The notes: a model not told the origin generated them from the sequence alone. Shown: positions 1-6,319, numbered from the stretch's first letter. The stretch: DNA of 8,044 bases from an uncultured Stenotrophomonas sp. (GCA_946223375.1 CAMICU010000163.1:1-8044), one strand, 5' to 3'. Numbers and translations: made by a program.

Positions 1-327
1 CTGCTGCAGCGGTGCCAGCACCGAGGACAGCACCCCGCCACCGGTCCGTGACAGCAGGTGCTGGGACGCCAGCAGGGCGTGCAGCTCCTCGGAGCTGAGC
101 CACAGGCCCGGCAGCTCGAAACGGTCGCTTTCCGCGCTCAGGTAACGGAAGCCGGCCTCGCCGTCCCCCTCCACCGGCGCCATCAGCGCGTCGCGCAGGA
201 AGGCCAGGTCGCGGTAGACCGTGGCCCGGGAACAACCCAGCTCCTCCTGCAGTCGCACCACCGTGATCGGGTAGCGGGCGGATTTGAGCAGACGATGCAG
301 CGCGTTGATGCGTTCATAGCGGTCCAT
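1..327 (-). CDS. YafY-type HTH/WYL transcriptional regulator, N-terminal part (cut by window edge)
   Basis: The frame is open from an ATG at 325-327 to the left edge, giving 109 residues of a longer protein. It begins MDRYERINALHRLL and contains a winged helix-turn-helix of the HTH_11 type at about residues 5-60, with SRATVYRDLAFLR (33-45) as the recognition helix and a wing ending GFRYL. The segment ELPGLWLSSEELHALL (71-86) is typical of the linker to the WYL ligand-sensing domain, which would lie outside the window. Proteins of this family bind DNA and usually respond to a small ligand or nucleic acid through WYL; the ligand here is unknown. No Shine-Dalgarno sequence precedes the ATG, and a CATAAT hexamer lies 7 nt upstream, so the mRNA may be leaderless. 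It is divergent from the DUF481 gene, a plausible target. The family call is firm; the target is inference. Confidence 0.88.
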   Translation of the reverse strand, partial: MDRYERINALHRLLKSARYPITVVRLQEELGCSRATVYRDLAFLRDALMAPVEGDGEAGFRYLSAESDRFELPGLWLSSEELHALLASQHLLSRTGGGVLSSVLAPLQQ

Positions 328-334
328 GGGCCCG

Positions 335-340
335 ATTATG
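335..340 (-). promoter_or_regulatory. candidate -10 element for the WYL regulator (leaderless start)
   Basis: CATAAT on the minus strand lies 7 nt from the start ATG (325-327), the spacing expected if transcription starts at the A of the ATG. It sits in an imperfect dyad, CGGACATAATCGG (334-346 on the minus strand), so it could also be an autoregulatory site. I see no acceptable -35 box at 16-18 nt. Confidence 0.4.
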
Positions 341-416
341 TCCGAGTCCGGGCGGCAATGGAGCGGCCCCCCAGCTCAACCGCGAATGAAGCCCGGTCCA
401 GGCCCGGCCCGGCCCG

Positions 417-431
417 GCGGAAGGCTTCCGC
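417..431. promoter_or_regulatory. perfect palindrome, candidate operator in the WYL/DUF481 divergent promoter
   Basis: GCGGAAGGCTTCCGC has 7-bp perfect arms around one central base. It directly abuts the TATCAT -10-like hexamer at 432-437 of the DUF481 promoter and so occupies the -35/-10 spacer, a usual place for a repressor or activator site. The adjacent WYL regulator is the obvious candidate binder, but that is inference; the palindrome itself is seen directly. Confidence 0.45.
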
Positions 432-437
432 TATCAT
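432..437 (+). promoter_or_regulatory. candidate -10 element for the DUF481 gene
   Basis: TATCAT matches the sigma-70 -10 consensus at five of six positions and lies about 44 nt before the DUF481 ATG. That would give a leader of roughly 37 nt containing the ribosome-binding site. The -35 region falls in a GC-rich stretch (GGCCC repeated three times at 401-415) and is not recognisable, which would fit an activator-dependent promoter. Confidence 0.4.
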
Positions 438-480
438 GAAAGCGTTTACCCGTTCCCGTTCCGCCCTTGGAGACCCCTCG

Positions 481-1257
481 ATGTCCCTGCGTGTTTCGCT
501 GATCCTGCCGTTGCTGCTGCTGTCCCCGCTGGCCATGGCACAGGACGGCTCGGAGCTGGCCGCCATGACCTCGCCGTGGAGCGGCAGCGGCGGCGAGCTG
601 GGCTTTGCCTCGGCCCACGGCAACAGCACCACCGAAAGTTTCAACGGCCGCCTGAAGCTGCGTTACAGCGATGACGACTGGGTCCACAGCATGGACCTGT
701 TCGGCCTGCGCTCCAGCGCCGAGTACACCACCACCAACGATGACGGCAGCACCGGCCGCAGGCGCCAGACCACCGCCAACCGCTACACCGGCAGTGCCGG
801 CAGCGCGCTGCAGCTGGGCGAGCACCGCCAGCTGACCGCCACGGTCCGTCACGAACGCGACGATTTCGCCACCTACGACCGCCAGAGCAGCTTCGGTCTG
901 GGCTACGGTACCCGCCTGATCGACGGCGAGCGGCTGACCCTGGACACCCAGGTTGGCCCGGGTGTGCGCCGCTCGCACAACGCCGAGACCGACGAAGACC
1001 GCACCGGCCTGATCGGCCGCGGCCTGTTCGACCTGAAATTCGCGATGACCGAGAACACCGAGCTGGTCAACAGCCTGCTGATCGAGTCGGGTTCGTACAA
1101 CACCTTCGCGCAGAACGACTTCGGCGTGTCGGTGAGCATGAACAAGCACTTCGCGCTGAAGGCCGGCTGGCAGGCCCGCCACAACAGCGACGTGGCCGAA
1201 GAAAAGCGCAAGACCGATACGCTGACCACGATGAACGTGGTTTACAGCTTCAAGTAA
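481..1257 (+). CDS. DUF481 family (YdiY-like) outer-membrane beta-barrel protein
   Basis: This encodes 258 aa starting at ATG 481. The start is chosen because GGAG at 469-472 lies 8 nt upstream and because it yields a clean Sec signal peptide: a short basic N-terminus, the hydrophobic run LILPLLLLSPLAMA, and a cleavage site after AMA at residue 20. An in-frame ATG at 436 would add 15 residues in front of the signal and is less likely. The mature part alternates hydrophobic and polar residues in many short strands (for example GELGFASAHGNS, RLKLRYS, ALKAGWQARH) and ends MNVVYSFK, as expected for an outer-membrane barrel with an aromatic near the C-terminus. This is the DUF481/YdiY family, whose function is poorly known (E. 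coli YdiY is described as acid-inducible). It is monocistronic and is followed by a strong terminator. Confidence 0.85.
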   Translation: MSLRVSLILPLLLLSPLAMAQDGSELAAMTSPWSGSGGELGFASAHGNSTTESFNGRLKLRYSDDDWVHSMDLFGLRSSAEYTTTNDDGSTGRRRQTTANRYTGSAGSALQLGEHRQLTATVRHERDDFATYDRQSSFGLGYGTRLIDGERLTLDTQVGPGVRRSHNAETDEDRTGLIGRGLFDLKFAMTENTELVNSLLIESGSYNTFAQNDFGVSVSMNKHFALKAGWQARHNSDVAEEKRKTDTLTTMNVVYSFK

Positions 1258-1291
1258 GCCTGGGCCACGCGCCTGGGCCAGAAGCCCCGAG

Positions 1292-1315
1292 AACGCCGGC
1301 GCATGCCGGCGTTTT
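1292..1315 (+). terminator. intrinsic terminator after the DUF481 gene
   Basis: The stem AACGCCGGC (1292-1300), loop GCAT and stem GCCGGCGTT (1305-1313) form a perfect 9-bp hairpin followed by T residues to 1315. It starts 34 nt after the DUF481 stop codon and lies 16 nt beyond the hemC stop on the other strand. The T tract is better on the plus strand, so it mainly serves DUF481, but it may also stop hemC transcripts. Confidence 0.8.
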
Positions 1316-1331
1316 CATGTCCGCGCCGGCA

Positions 1332-2240
1332 TCAGCCCAGCAGTTCACCGGCGCCGGCATCCAGCAGCTGGCGCGCGACCGCGCGGCCCAGCGCCTCCGG
1401 GTCGGTTGCCGGGCCTTGTGCCTGGGCCCGCACGATGCGGCCGTCGGCCACGCCGCCGACCAGCCCCTGCAACCACAGGTCCTGGCCCTGCCACTGCGCC
1501 AACCCGGCGACCGGGACATGGCAGCTGCCATCCAGCGCGCGGTTCATCGCCCGCTCCGCCTCCACGCAGGTGCGGGTGTGGGCGTCATCCAGGGCCGCCA
1601 CCCGCGCGATCACCGCGGCATCGTCCCGGCGGCACTCGATCGCGACCGCCGCCTGCGCCGGCGCCGGCAACCAGTGCGGCGCCCGCAGGCGGTCGCGGAT
1701 GCGCGCGCCCAGCTCCAGCCGCTCCAGCCCCGCGCAGGCCAGGATGATGGCGTCGTAGTCGCCGGCATCGAGCTTGGCCAGGCGGGTGTTGACGTTGCCG
1801 CGCAGGTCACGCGCCAGCAGGTCCGGGCGCAGTGCGCGCAGTTGCGCCTGACGGCGCAGCGAGGAGGTGCCGACCACGGCGCCGGGCGGCAACGCGTCCA
1901 GGCTGTCGTAATGGTTGGAGACGAAGGCGTCGGCCGGATCGGCACGGGTCAGGATCGCCGGCAGCACGAACTCCGGCTCCAGCTCCATCGGCACGTCCTT
2001 GAGCGAATGCACCGCGCAATCGGCCTCGCCGCGCATCATCGCCAGCTCCAGCTCCTTCAGGAACAGGCCCTTGCCGCCGATCGCCGCCAGCGAGCGGTCC
2101 AGCACCTCGTCGCCGCGCGTGCTCATCGGCACCAGCTCCACCACCAGGCCGGGATGGGCATGGCGCAGGCGTTCGGCGACATGTTCGCTCTGCCACAGGG
2201 CAAGCGGGCTCTTTCGGGTAGCGATGCGCAGGGTACTCAT
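1332..2240 (-). CDS. hemC: hydroxymethylbilane synthase (porphobilinogen deaminase)
   Basis: This encodes 302 aa, the usual length. The enzyme condenses four porphobilinogen molecules into hydroxymethylbilane in cytosolic tetrapyrrole (haem, sirohaem) synthesis. Motifs visible: substrate-binding [11 protein letters not shown] (7-17); KDVP with the catalytic Asp at 82; [11 protein letters not shown] (124-134) with Arg129/130; RGNVNTRL (147-154); and GSCHVP with Cys240, the dipyrromethane cofactor attachment residue. The usual PAxGQGAVGIE segment reads [11 protein letters not shown] (192-202), so both glycines are replaced. ATG 2240 gives [11 protein letters not shown], the normal N-terminus; an upstream ATG at 2249 overlaps a GATAAT hexamer. 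There is no Shine-Dalgarno sequence, and the hexamer spacing suggests a leaderless transcript. The gene starts 32 nt after algR in the same direction, so read-through from algR is also possible. hemD is not adjacent. Confidence 0.96.
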   Translation of the reverse strand: MSTLRIATRKSPLALWQSEHVAERLRHAHPGLVVELVPMSTRGDEVLDRSLAAIGGKGLFLKELELAMMRGEADCAVHSLKDVPMELEPEFVLPAILTRADPADAFVSNHYDSLDALPPGAVVGTSSLRRQAQLRALRPDLLARDLRGNVNTRLAKLDAGDYDAIILACAGLERLELGARIRDRLRAPHWLPAPAQAAVAIECRRDDAAVIARVAALDDAHTRTCVEAERAMNRALDGSCHVPVAGLAQWQGQDLWLQGLVGGVADGRIVRAQAQGPATDPEALGRAVARQLLDAGAGELLG

Positions 2241-2247
2241 GCGCGCC

Positions 2248-2253
2248 ATTATC
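2248..2253 (-). promoter_or_regulatory. candidate -10 element for hemC (leaderless start)
   Basis: GATAAT on the minus strand lies exactly 7 nt from the hemC ATG (2238-2240). A TTGTGA hexamer at 2273-2278, overlapping the algR stop codon, is a possible -35 box with a rather long 19-nt spacer. The lack of any Shine-Dalgarno sequence supports a leaderless mRNA. Confidence 0.45.
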
Positions 2254-2272
2254 GCCGCTGCCGGCGCGGCGG

Positions 2273-3001
2273 TCACAACCGGACCAGTTCGGTCTTCAGG
2301 TTGGCCACGCAGCGGCGGCTCACTTCCAGCGGCTGGGCCACGTCGCGCAGCACCGCCTGCACCTGCCCGGCCGGCGTGCGCCGCACTTCCTGCAGGCGGT
2401 CACGGGCGATCAGGCAGTTGCGGTGGATGCGGATGAAACGCTCGCCGAACTCCTCCTCCAGCGCGCGCAGCGATTCCTCGATCAGGTCCTGGCCGCGTGC
2501 GTGGTGCACCACGACGTACTTCTCCTCGGCCTGCAGGTAGTGGATGTCCTCCACCGGCACCAGCCGCAGGTTGCCGCGCAGGCGCGCGCACAGCACCCGG
2601 CGGGCGTGGGTCGGCGGCACCAGCGGCGCGGAGGCGCGCCCGGCGATGAAGGTCCGCGCACGCTCCAGCGCGGTGGCCAGGCGCTCGGCGCGCACCGGCT
2701 TCATCAGGTAGTCGATCGCCGCGGCTTCGAACGCGGACAGCGCATGGGCATCGTAGGCGGTGCAGAACACCACCGCCGGCCGCGGCTCGAACCGGGCCAG
2801 GTGGCGCGCCGCCTCCAGCCCGTCCACGCCGGGCATGGCGATATCCAGCAGCACCACGTCCGGCTGGGTCTGCGCGCAGGCATGCAGCGCGTCGGCACCG
2901 TTGCCGGCCTCGGCCACCACCGTCACCCCTTCATGTTCTGCCAGCAACGCGCGCAGGCGCTCACGCGCCAACGGCTCGTCATCGGCGATTACCACCTTCA
3001 T
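2273..3001 (-). CDS. algR: AlgR-type LytTR response regulator
   Basis: This encodes 242 aa. Residues 1-118 form a CheY-like receiver with acidic pocket D7/D8, phospho-acceptor D53 in [15 protein letters not shown]81 and K101 (YLMKPVR). Residues about 134-240 form a LytTR DNA-binding domain ([44 protein letters not shown]). Layout and sequence closely resemble Pseudomonas aeruginosa AlgR, which controls alginate, type IV pili and virulence genes, and algR is next to hemC there too. The partner kinase AlgZ/FimS is not in this window; the upstream gene is an esterase. The start is well supported by GGGGAGG (3010-3016) 8 nt before the ATG. A TATCAT hexamer at 3040-3045 may be the -10 element. Regulon membership here cannot be read from the sequence. 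Confidence 0.92.
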   Translation of the reverse strand: MKVVIADDEPLARERLRALLAEHEGVTVVAEAGNGADALHACAQTQPDVVLLDIAMPGVDGLEAARHLARFEPRPAVVFCTAYDAHALSAFEAAAIDYLMKPVRAERLATALERARTFIAGRASAPLVPPTHARRVLCARLRGNLRLVPVEDIHYLQAEEKYVVVHHARGQDLIEESLRALEEEFGERFIRIHRNCLIARDRLQEVRRTPAGQVQAVLRDVAQPLEVSRRCVANLKTELVRL

Positions 3002-3039
3002 GCCGGCAACCTCCCCAGTTGCGGATCACGCGGGCGGCC

Positions 3040-3045
3040 ATGATA
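3040..3045 (-). promoter_or_regulatory. candidate -10 element for algR
   Basis: TATCAT on the minus strand lies 38 nt before the algR ATG in the 105-bp gap after the esterase gene. The implied leader of about 30 nt contains the strong GGGGAGG ribosome-binding site. No clear -35 box is visible. Confidence 0.35.
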
Positions 3046-3106
3046 GCCAGCCCGGTGCGAAGCTGCCGACAACACCCGCGGAAGTGGGCCGCCCTTCACA
3101 ACCGGC

Positions 3107-3772
3107 TCACGCCTGCGCGAAGCGCGCCTGCATCCAGTCGCCGAGCGCGCTGATTTCCTCGGCACACACCTGGTGCGCCATCGGGTAGCGCTGCCACTGC
3201 ACCTCGAACCCCAGCTGCTGCAGCACCTGCAGGCTGTGCTCGGCGATCTGCACCGGAATCACCGGGTCGGCGCTGCCGTGGGCCATGAACACCGGCTGCG
3301 CGTTGGCACCGTCCACCAGCTGCGCGGCGGCGGCGTCGACTTCCGGCAGGTAGGTGGACAGGGCGATCAGCCCGGCCAGCCGTTCGCGCCGCCGCAGGCC
3401 GACGGACAGGGTGATCGCGCCGCCCTGCGAGAAGCCGGCCAGCAGGATGCGTTCCAGCGGGATGCCACGTGCCTGCTCGCGGGCGATCAGCGCCTCGACC
3501 TGCGCCACCGACTCGGCGACGCCGGCGGCATCGGCACGGCTGCGGAAATCCATGCTGACGATGTCGTACCAGGCCCGCATCGGCATGCCGTTGTTGATGC
3601 TGACCGGGCGCTTGGGCGCGTGCGGGAACACGAAACGCAGCGCGGGCCAGTGCGGACGCACCAGCTCCGGCACGATCGGTGCGAAGTCATGGCCATCGGC
3701 GCCCAGGCCATGCAGCCAGATGATCGACCACTGCGGCGATGCGCCGGTTTCCTGTTCCACCGTTTCCAGCAT
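3107..3772 (-). CDS. phospholipase/carboxylesterase family alpha/beta hydrolase
   Basis: This encodes 221 aa, the normal length for the Abhydrolase_2 family (Pseudomonas fluorescens esterase II/EstB, acyl-protein thioesterase-like). The family hydrolyses short-chain carboxyl esters or thioesters in the cytoplasm; there is no signal peptide. Motifs visible: oxyanion strand IIWLHGLGADGHDF (17-30); FPHAPKRPVSINNGMPMRAWYDI (49-71), the lid/substrate segment; nucleophile elbow LAGFSQGG with Ser115; GSADPVIP with catalytic Asp169; and YPMAHQV with catalytic His200. The triad is therefore complete. The start ATG at 3770-3772 has GGGAG (3782-3786) 9 nt upstream, and CATAAT at 3802-3807 may be the -10 element. 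It is upstream of algR on the same strand with a gap of 105 bp, so co-transcription is possible but not required. The natural substrate is unknown. Confidence 0.93.
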   Translation of the reverse strand: MLETVEQETGASPQWSIIWLHGLGADGHDFAPIVPELVRPHWPALRFVFPHAPKRPVSINNGMPMRAWYDIVSMDFRSRADAAGVAESVAQVEALIAREQARGIPLERILLAGFSQGGAITLSVGLRRRERLAGLIALSTYLPEVDAAAAQLVDGANAQPVFMAHGSADPVIPVQIAEHSLQVLQQLGFEVQWQRYPMAHQVCAEEISALGDWMQARFAQA

Positions 3773-3801
3773 GTTGTACGACTCCCGAAGATCAGGCGGC
3801 G

Positions 3802-3807
3802 ATTATG
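3802..3807 (-). promoter_or_regulatory. candidate -10 element for the esterase gene
   Basis: CATAAT on the minus strand lies 29 nt before the esterase ATG, leaving room for the GGGAG ribosome-binding site in the leader. TTCGCC at 3827-3832 is a weak -35 candidate with a 19-nt spacer. Confidence 0.35.
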
Positions 3808-3838
3808 CCGGCTGGCGCGGGAACACGGCGAACACGCG

Positions 3839-3855
3839 GCGCGGCGACGCCGCGC
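3839..3855 (-). terminator. possible weak terminator hairpin after opgH
   Basis: GCGCGGC and GCCGCGC form a perfect 7-bp stem with a 3-nt loop, 24 nt beyond the opgH stop codon. No T tract follows on either strand, so it may only pause or stabilise the transcript end rather than terminate. Confidence 0.3.
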
Positions 3856-3879
3856 TGGCAGAACTCCGCCGGCGCCGGC

Positions 3880-5835
3880 TCAGTCCTGCAGCGGCTCGCG
3901 CATCGCGGCCGCCCGCAGTTCGGCGGCACGCACCAGCACGCGCGGCGGCGTGGACTCCTCCGGGATAGACAGCAGCTTGTGCCGGCGCAGCCAGTCACCG
4001 GCACGGCGCGAGGAGGTCCATGCCACCACCGGCACCGCCAGCGCCATGCCGACCACCACCGGTGCCATCCAGGCGGCCAGCGGCGGCGACACCGCATAGG
4101 CCATCGCGCCCATCGCCAGGCCGAACAGGCTCAGCCCGCCATAACTGCGCAGCAGCGCGCCCAGCGGGATGCTGCCGTCGTCGCGCTGCTGCGCGTCCCA
4201 GCCCGAATCCTTGCCGGCCAGCACTTCGGCCACGCCACGCGACTGCACGTACATCACCACCGGCGCCATCAACGCGGCCAGCAGCGTTTCCAGCAGCACC
4301 GAGATCAGCGCGCGCAGCGCGCCGCCACAGCCGATGCGCTCGCTGCGCGAGGTCAGCATCGCCACATAGCCCATCACCTTGGGGGCCAGCAGCACCGCCA
4401 TCGTCACCGCGAACACCCACACCACGCCCTGCTGGTCCAGCCCGCGCCAGTAATGCGCCGGCGAGGCGCGCAGGTGCAGTTCCTCCATCAGGTCGATGCC
4501 ACCGTGGATCAGCGGGATGGCGATGCCGATCAGCATCAGCATCGCCCACATCGGCGCGGTGAAGTAATGCCCGATGCCGATCATCATGTGCACGCGGTTG
4601 ATCCAGTGCAGGCCGGACGTCCCCACCACCTTGGCGTGCTGCAGGTTGCCCTGGCACCAGCGGCGGTCCCGGATCAGCAGGTCGGTCAGGGTCGGCGGGC
4701 CTTCCTCGTAGCTGCCCTGCAGGTACGGCACCATGTGCGCGGCCCAGCCGCCCCGGCGGATCAGCGCGGCCTCGACGAAGTCATGGCTGAGCACGTGGCC
4801 ACCGAACGGCTTGCGCCCCGGCAGCTCGGGCAGGCCGGCCTGCTCGGCGAACGCCTGGGTGCGGATGACCGCGTTGTGGCCCCAGTAGTTGCTCTCCGCG
4901 CCGTGCCACCAGGCCACGCCGTAGGCCATCACCGGCCCGTATACGCGCCCGCCGAACTGCTGCATGCGGGCAAACGCGGTGCGTCCGTTGACCACCGCCG
5001 GCAGCGACTGGATCAGGCCCACGGTCGGGTGCTTTTCCATCGCCGAGCACAGCCGCACGATCACCTCGCCGGTCATCAGGCTGTCGGCATCGAGGATCAG
5101 CATCTGCGGATAGGCGCCACCGAAGCGGCGCACCCAGTCGGCGATGTTGCCGGCCTTGCGGCCGACATTGCTGGCACGCCGACGGTAGAACAGGCGCCCG
5201 GCGCCACCGGTCTCCTCGACCAGGCGCGCGAACACCTGCTCCTCGGCGCGGCCGATGGCGTCACGGGTGGTGTCGCTGAGCACGAAGAAGTCGAACCGGT
5301 CGAGCTGCCCGGTGGCGGCCACCGATTCGTAGATCGCCTGCAGGCCCGCCATCATCCGGCGCGGGTCCTCGTTGTAGGTCGGCATCAGCAGCGCGGTGCG
5401 GCTTTCCAGCACCGGCAACGGCGTGTCCGGGTAGATGCCGAGCTTGCGGCGGCCACGCAGCAGCGCCTGCAGGCCGGCCAGGCTGCCGACGAAGGACAAC
5501 GCGATCCAGGCGAACAGCAGCACGAACAACACCAGCAGGCAGCCTTCCAGCACGTTGATGCCGCCATTGGCCAGCACCCGCGCCATCATCCAGGTCGCCG
5601 CGGCGGTCATCAGCGCGGTGCTGCCGAACACATATAGCCGGCGCAGGCCGATATTGGGCGGCGCGGTCTTCTGGCGGGGATTCTGCAGCCGGCCCTCGCG
5701 CAGCGACTGCTCCGGCATCGCCAGCGGGTGCTCGGCCGGCAGCACGGCCATGCCGGCGTCCAGCCGGGTCTCCCCCTGCTCCAGCACGCCACTCATCGGC
5801 GGCGCCCCGGCTGCACGGCGGGCCGTCCGTTGCAT
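3880..5835 (-). CDS. opgH: glucans biosynthesis glucosyltransferase H (OpgH/MdoH)
   Basis: This encodes 651 aa. This inner-membrane GT2-family enzyme polymerises UDP-glucose into the beta-glucan backbone of osmoregulated periplasmic glucans. Two membrane segments (about 65-88 and 96-118) precede a cytoplasmic catalytic domain with MPTYNEDP (151-158), the DAD metal/UDP site (249-251, in LILDADSLM), the SHDFVEAAL acid/base region (350-358) and RDRRWCQGN (389-397). About five further membrane segments lie between 418 and 607, followed by the family tail [11 protein letters not shown] (624-634). It is clearly shorter than E. coli OpgH at both ends. The start is uncertain: ATG 5835 follows the nearest in-frame stop, but neither it nor ATG 5796 (638 aa) has a good Shine-Dalgarno sequence. 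opgG/opgD is not adjacent. Similar stand-alone opgH (hrpM) genes are known in xanthomonads. Confidence 0.95.
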   Translation of the reverse strand: MQRTARRAAGAPPMSGVLEQGETRLDAGMAVLPAEHPLAMPEQSLREGRLQNPRQKTAPPNIGLRRLYVFGSTALMTAAATWMMARVLANGGINVLEGCLLVLFVLLFAWIALSFVGSLAGLQALLRGRRKLGIYPDTPLPVLESRTALLMPTYNEDPRRMMAGLQAIYESVAATGQLDRFDFFVLSDTTRDAIGRAEEQVFARLVEETGGAGRLFYRRRASNVGRKAGNIADWVRRFGGAYPQMLILDADSLMTGEVIVRLCSAMEKHPTVGLIQSLPAVVNGRTAFARMQQFGGRVYGPVMAYGVAWWHGAESNYWGHNAVIRTQAFAEQAGLPELPGRKPFGGHVLSHDFVEAALIRRGGWAAHMVPYLQGSYEEGPPTLTDLLIRDRRWCQGNLQHAKVVGTSGLHWINRVHMMIGIGHYFTAPMWAMLMLIGIAIPLIHGGIDLMEELHLRASPAHYWRGLDQQGVVWVFAVTMAVLLAPKVMGYVAMLTSRSERIGCGGALRALISVLLETLLAALMAPVVMYVQSRGVAEVLAGKDSGWDAQQRDDGSIPLGALLRSYGGLSLFGLAMGAMAYAVSPPLAAWMAPVVVGMALAVPVVAWTSSRRAGDWLRRHKLLSIPEESTPPRVLVRAAELRAAAMREPLQD

Positions 5836-5934
5836 CGTGCCGAAAGGCGCACTGCGCCGTGCCAGTCACTGCTTGCGTGTTGCACCGGGATTCCTTGAAG
5901 GGAGAACGTGATGTGCGGTGGAAGCTAGAAGATC

Positions 5935-5961
5935 AAACCTAAACCTGCGGCAAATGCCGCA
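5935..5961. promoter_or_regulatory. tandem AAACCT repeat joined to a TGCGGCA palindrome, candidate opgH control site
   Basis: AAACCT occurs twice in tandem (5935-5946) and runs directly into the perfect inverted repeat TGCGGCA-AA-TGCCGCA (5946-5961). The cluster lies 100-126 nt upstream of the annotated opgH start in one of the few AT-richer patches of the interval. A regulator-binding site or promoter is plausible, but I cannot pick a convincing -35/-10 pair. Confidence 0.35.
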
Positions 5962-6037
5962 TGTGCAACCCGGGTGGCGCCGTCCGTCCGGCAGTGCGGG
6001 AGCCCCCTCGACCGCGCCATCCGCCCTTCCTGGGCCG

Positions 6038-6058
6038 ACCCGGCAGCCGGTGCCGGGT
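6038..6058. repeat. inverted repeat, 8-bp arms
   Basis: ACCCGGCA (6038-6045) and TGCCGGGT (6051-6058) are perfect reverse complements around the 5-nt loop GCCGG. No T tract follows. It could be a transcript hairpin or a short intergenic repeat; it does not show the 5' GTAG hallmark of Stenotrophomonas SMAG (REP) elements. Confidence 0.5.
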
Positions 6059-6196
6059 ATTGCGACCGCACAATTATCCACGAACGCCAACCGCCACGGC
6101 GAGCATCGCCCAGGCGGATGTGAGGCCACTGCGTACGGCGCCCGGCGCCGCGCCAGGCGGGCGAACACCCCGCTGCGACGCCACGCCGGGGCTGCC

Positions 6197-6218
6197 CCGC
6201 TGCGCGCTACCGCAGCGG
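6197..6218. repeat. inverted repeat, 8-bp arms, possible DUF3817 transcript-end hairpin
   Basis: CCGCTGCG (6197-6204) and CGCAGCGG (6211-6218) are perfect reverse complements around a 6-nt loop. It lies about 100 nt beyond the DUF3817 stop codon on the minus strand. There is no T tract, so a terminator role is only possible. Confidence 0.45.
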
Positions 6219-6319
6219 CACCCTCCTGCTAGCTGAACAGGGGGTTTCGGCGGCCCGCCCCGCGGCGACCGCGGACGCCGCCCGGTGCGGCCAACTGCGC
6301 ACTCGCAGCCGGTCCCGGC

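Larger units (their letters stand above)
5836..6319. other. 484-bp gene-free interval upstream of opgH, rich in inverted repeats
   Basis: I find no convincing gene here. The open frames of about 100 codons on both strands (for example 5866-6168 minus, 5918-6232 plus) are low-complexity, arginine/proline-rich and lack family motifs. The interval holds three perfect inverted repeats (listed separately), a tandem AAACCT pair (5935-5946) in a locally AT-richer patch that may be the opgH promoter, and a TTATCCACG sequence at 6074-6082. A tiny start-stop pair, GGGAG then ATG at 5911 with stop at 5926-5928 (MCGGS), is probably chance. The interval could hold the opgH leader, a small RNA, or the remnant of a lost gene. 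Confidence 0.55.

Noticed and set aside
391..420. GGCCC short tandem run
   Set aside because: Only about three copies in a very GC-rich background; treated as part of the promoter description rather than a separate repeat.
58..480. N-terminal extension of the DUF481 gene up to position 58
   Set aside because: It overlaps the opposite WYL regulator and would bury the signal peptide about 140 residues inside the protein; ATG 481 has a good ribosome-binding site.
1317..2540. A 407-codon plus-strand open frame opposite hemC and algR
   Set aside because: It is antisense to two well-supported genes and lacks recognisable domains.
3739..5637. A 632-codon open frame on the plus strand opposite opgH and the esterase
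   Set aside because: It is antisense to a clear OpgH gene, is made of His/Arg/Gln/Ala-rich low-complexity sequence with no family motif, and is explained by GC-rich codon use.
5911..5928. Five-codon start-stop mini-ORF (MCGGS) with GGGAG upstream on the plus strand
   Set aside because: It is too short to be supported without conservation, and points away from opgH so it cannot be its leader peptide.
6074..6082. DnaA-box-like TTATCCACG
   Set aside because: It is a single copy with one mismatch to the TTATCCACA consensus; no cluster, no dnaA or dnaN neighbour, so no origin is claimed.
5836..6319. Stenotrophomonas SMAG/REP-type elements
   Set aside because: The inverted repeats found here do not carry the GTAG head that defines SMAG elements and occur only once each.
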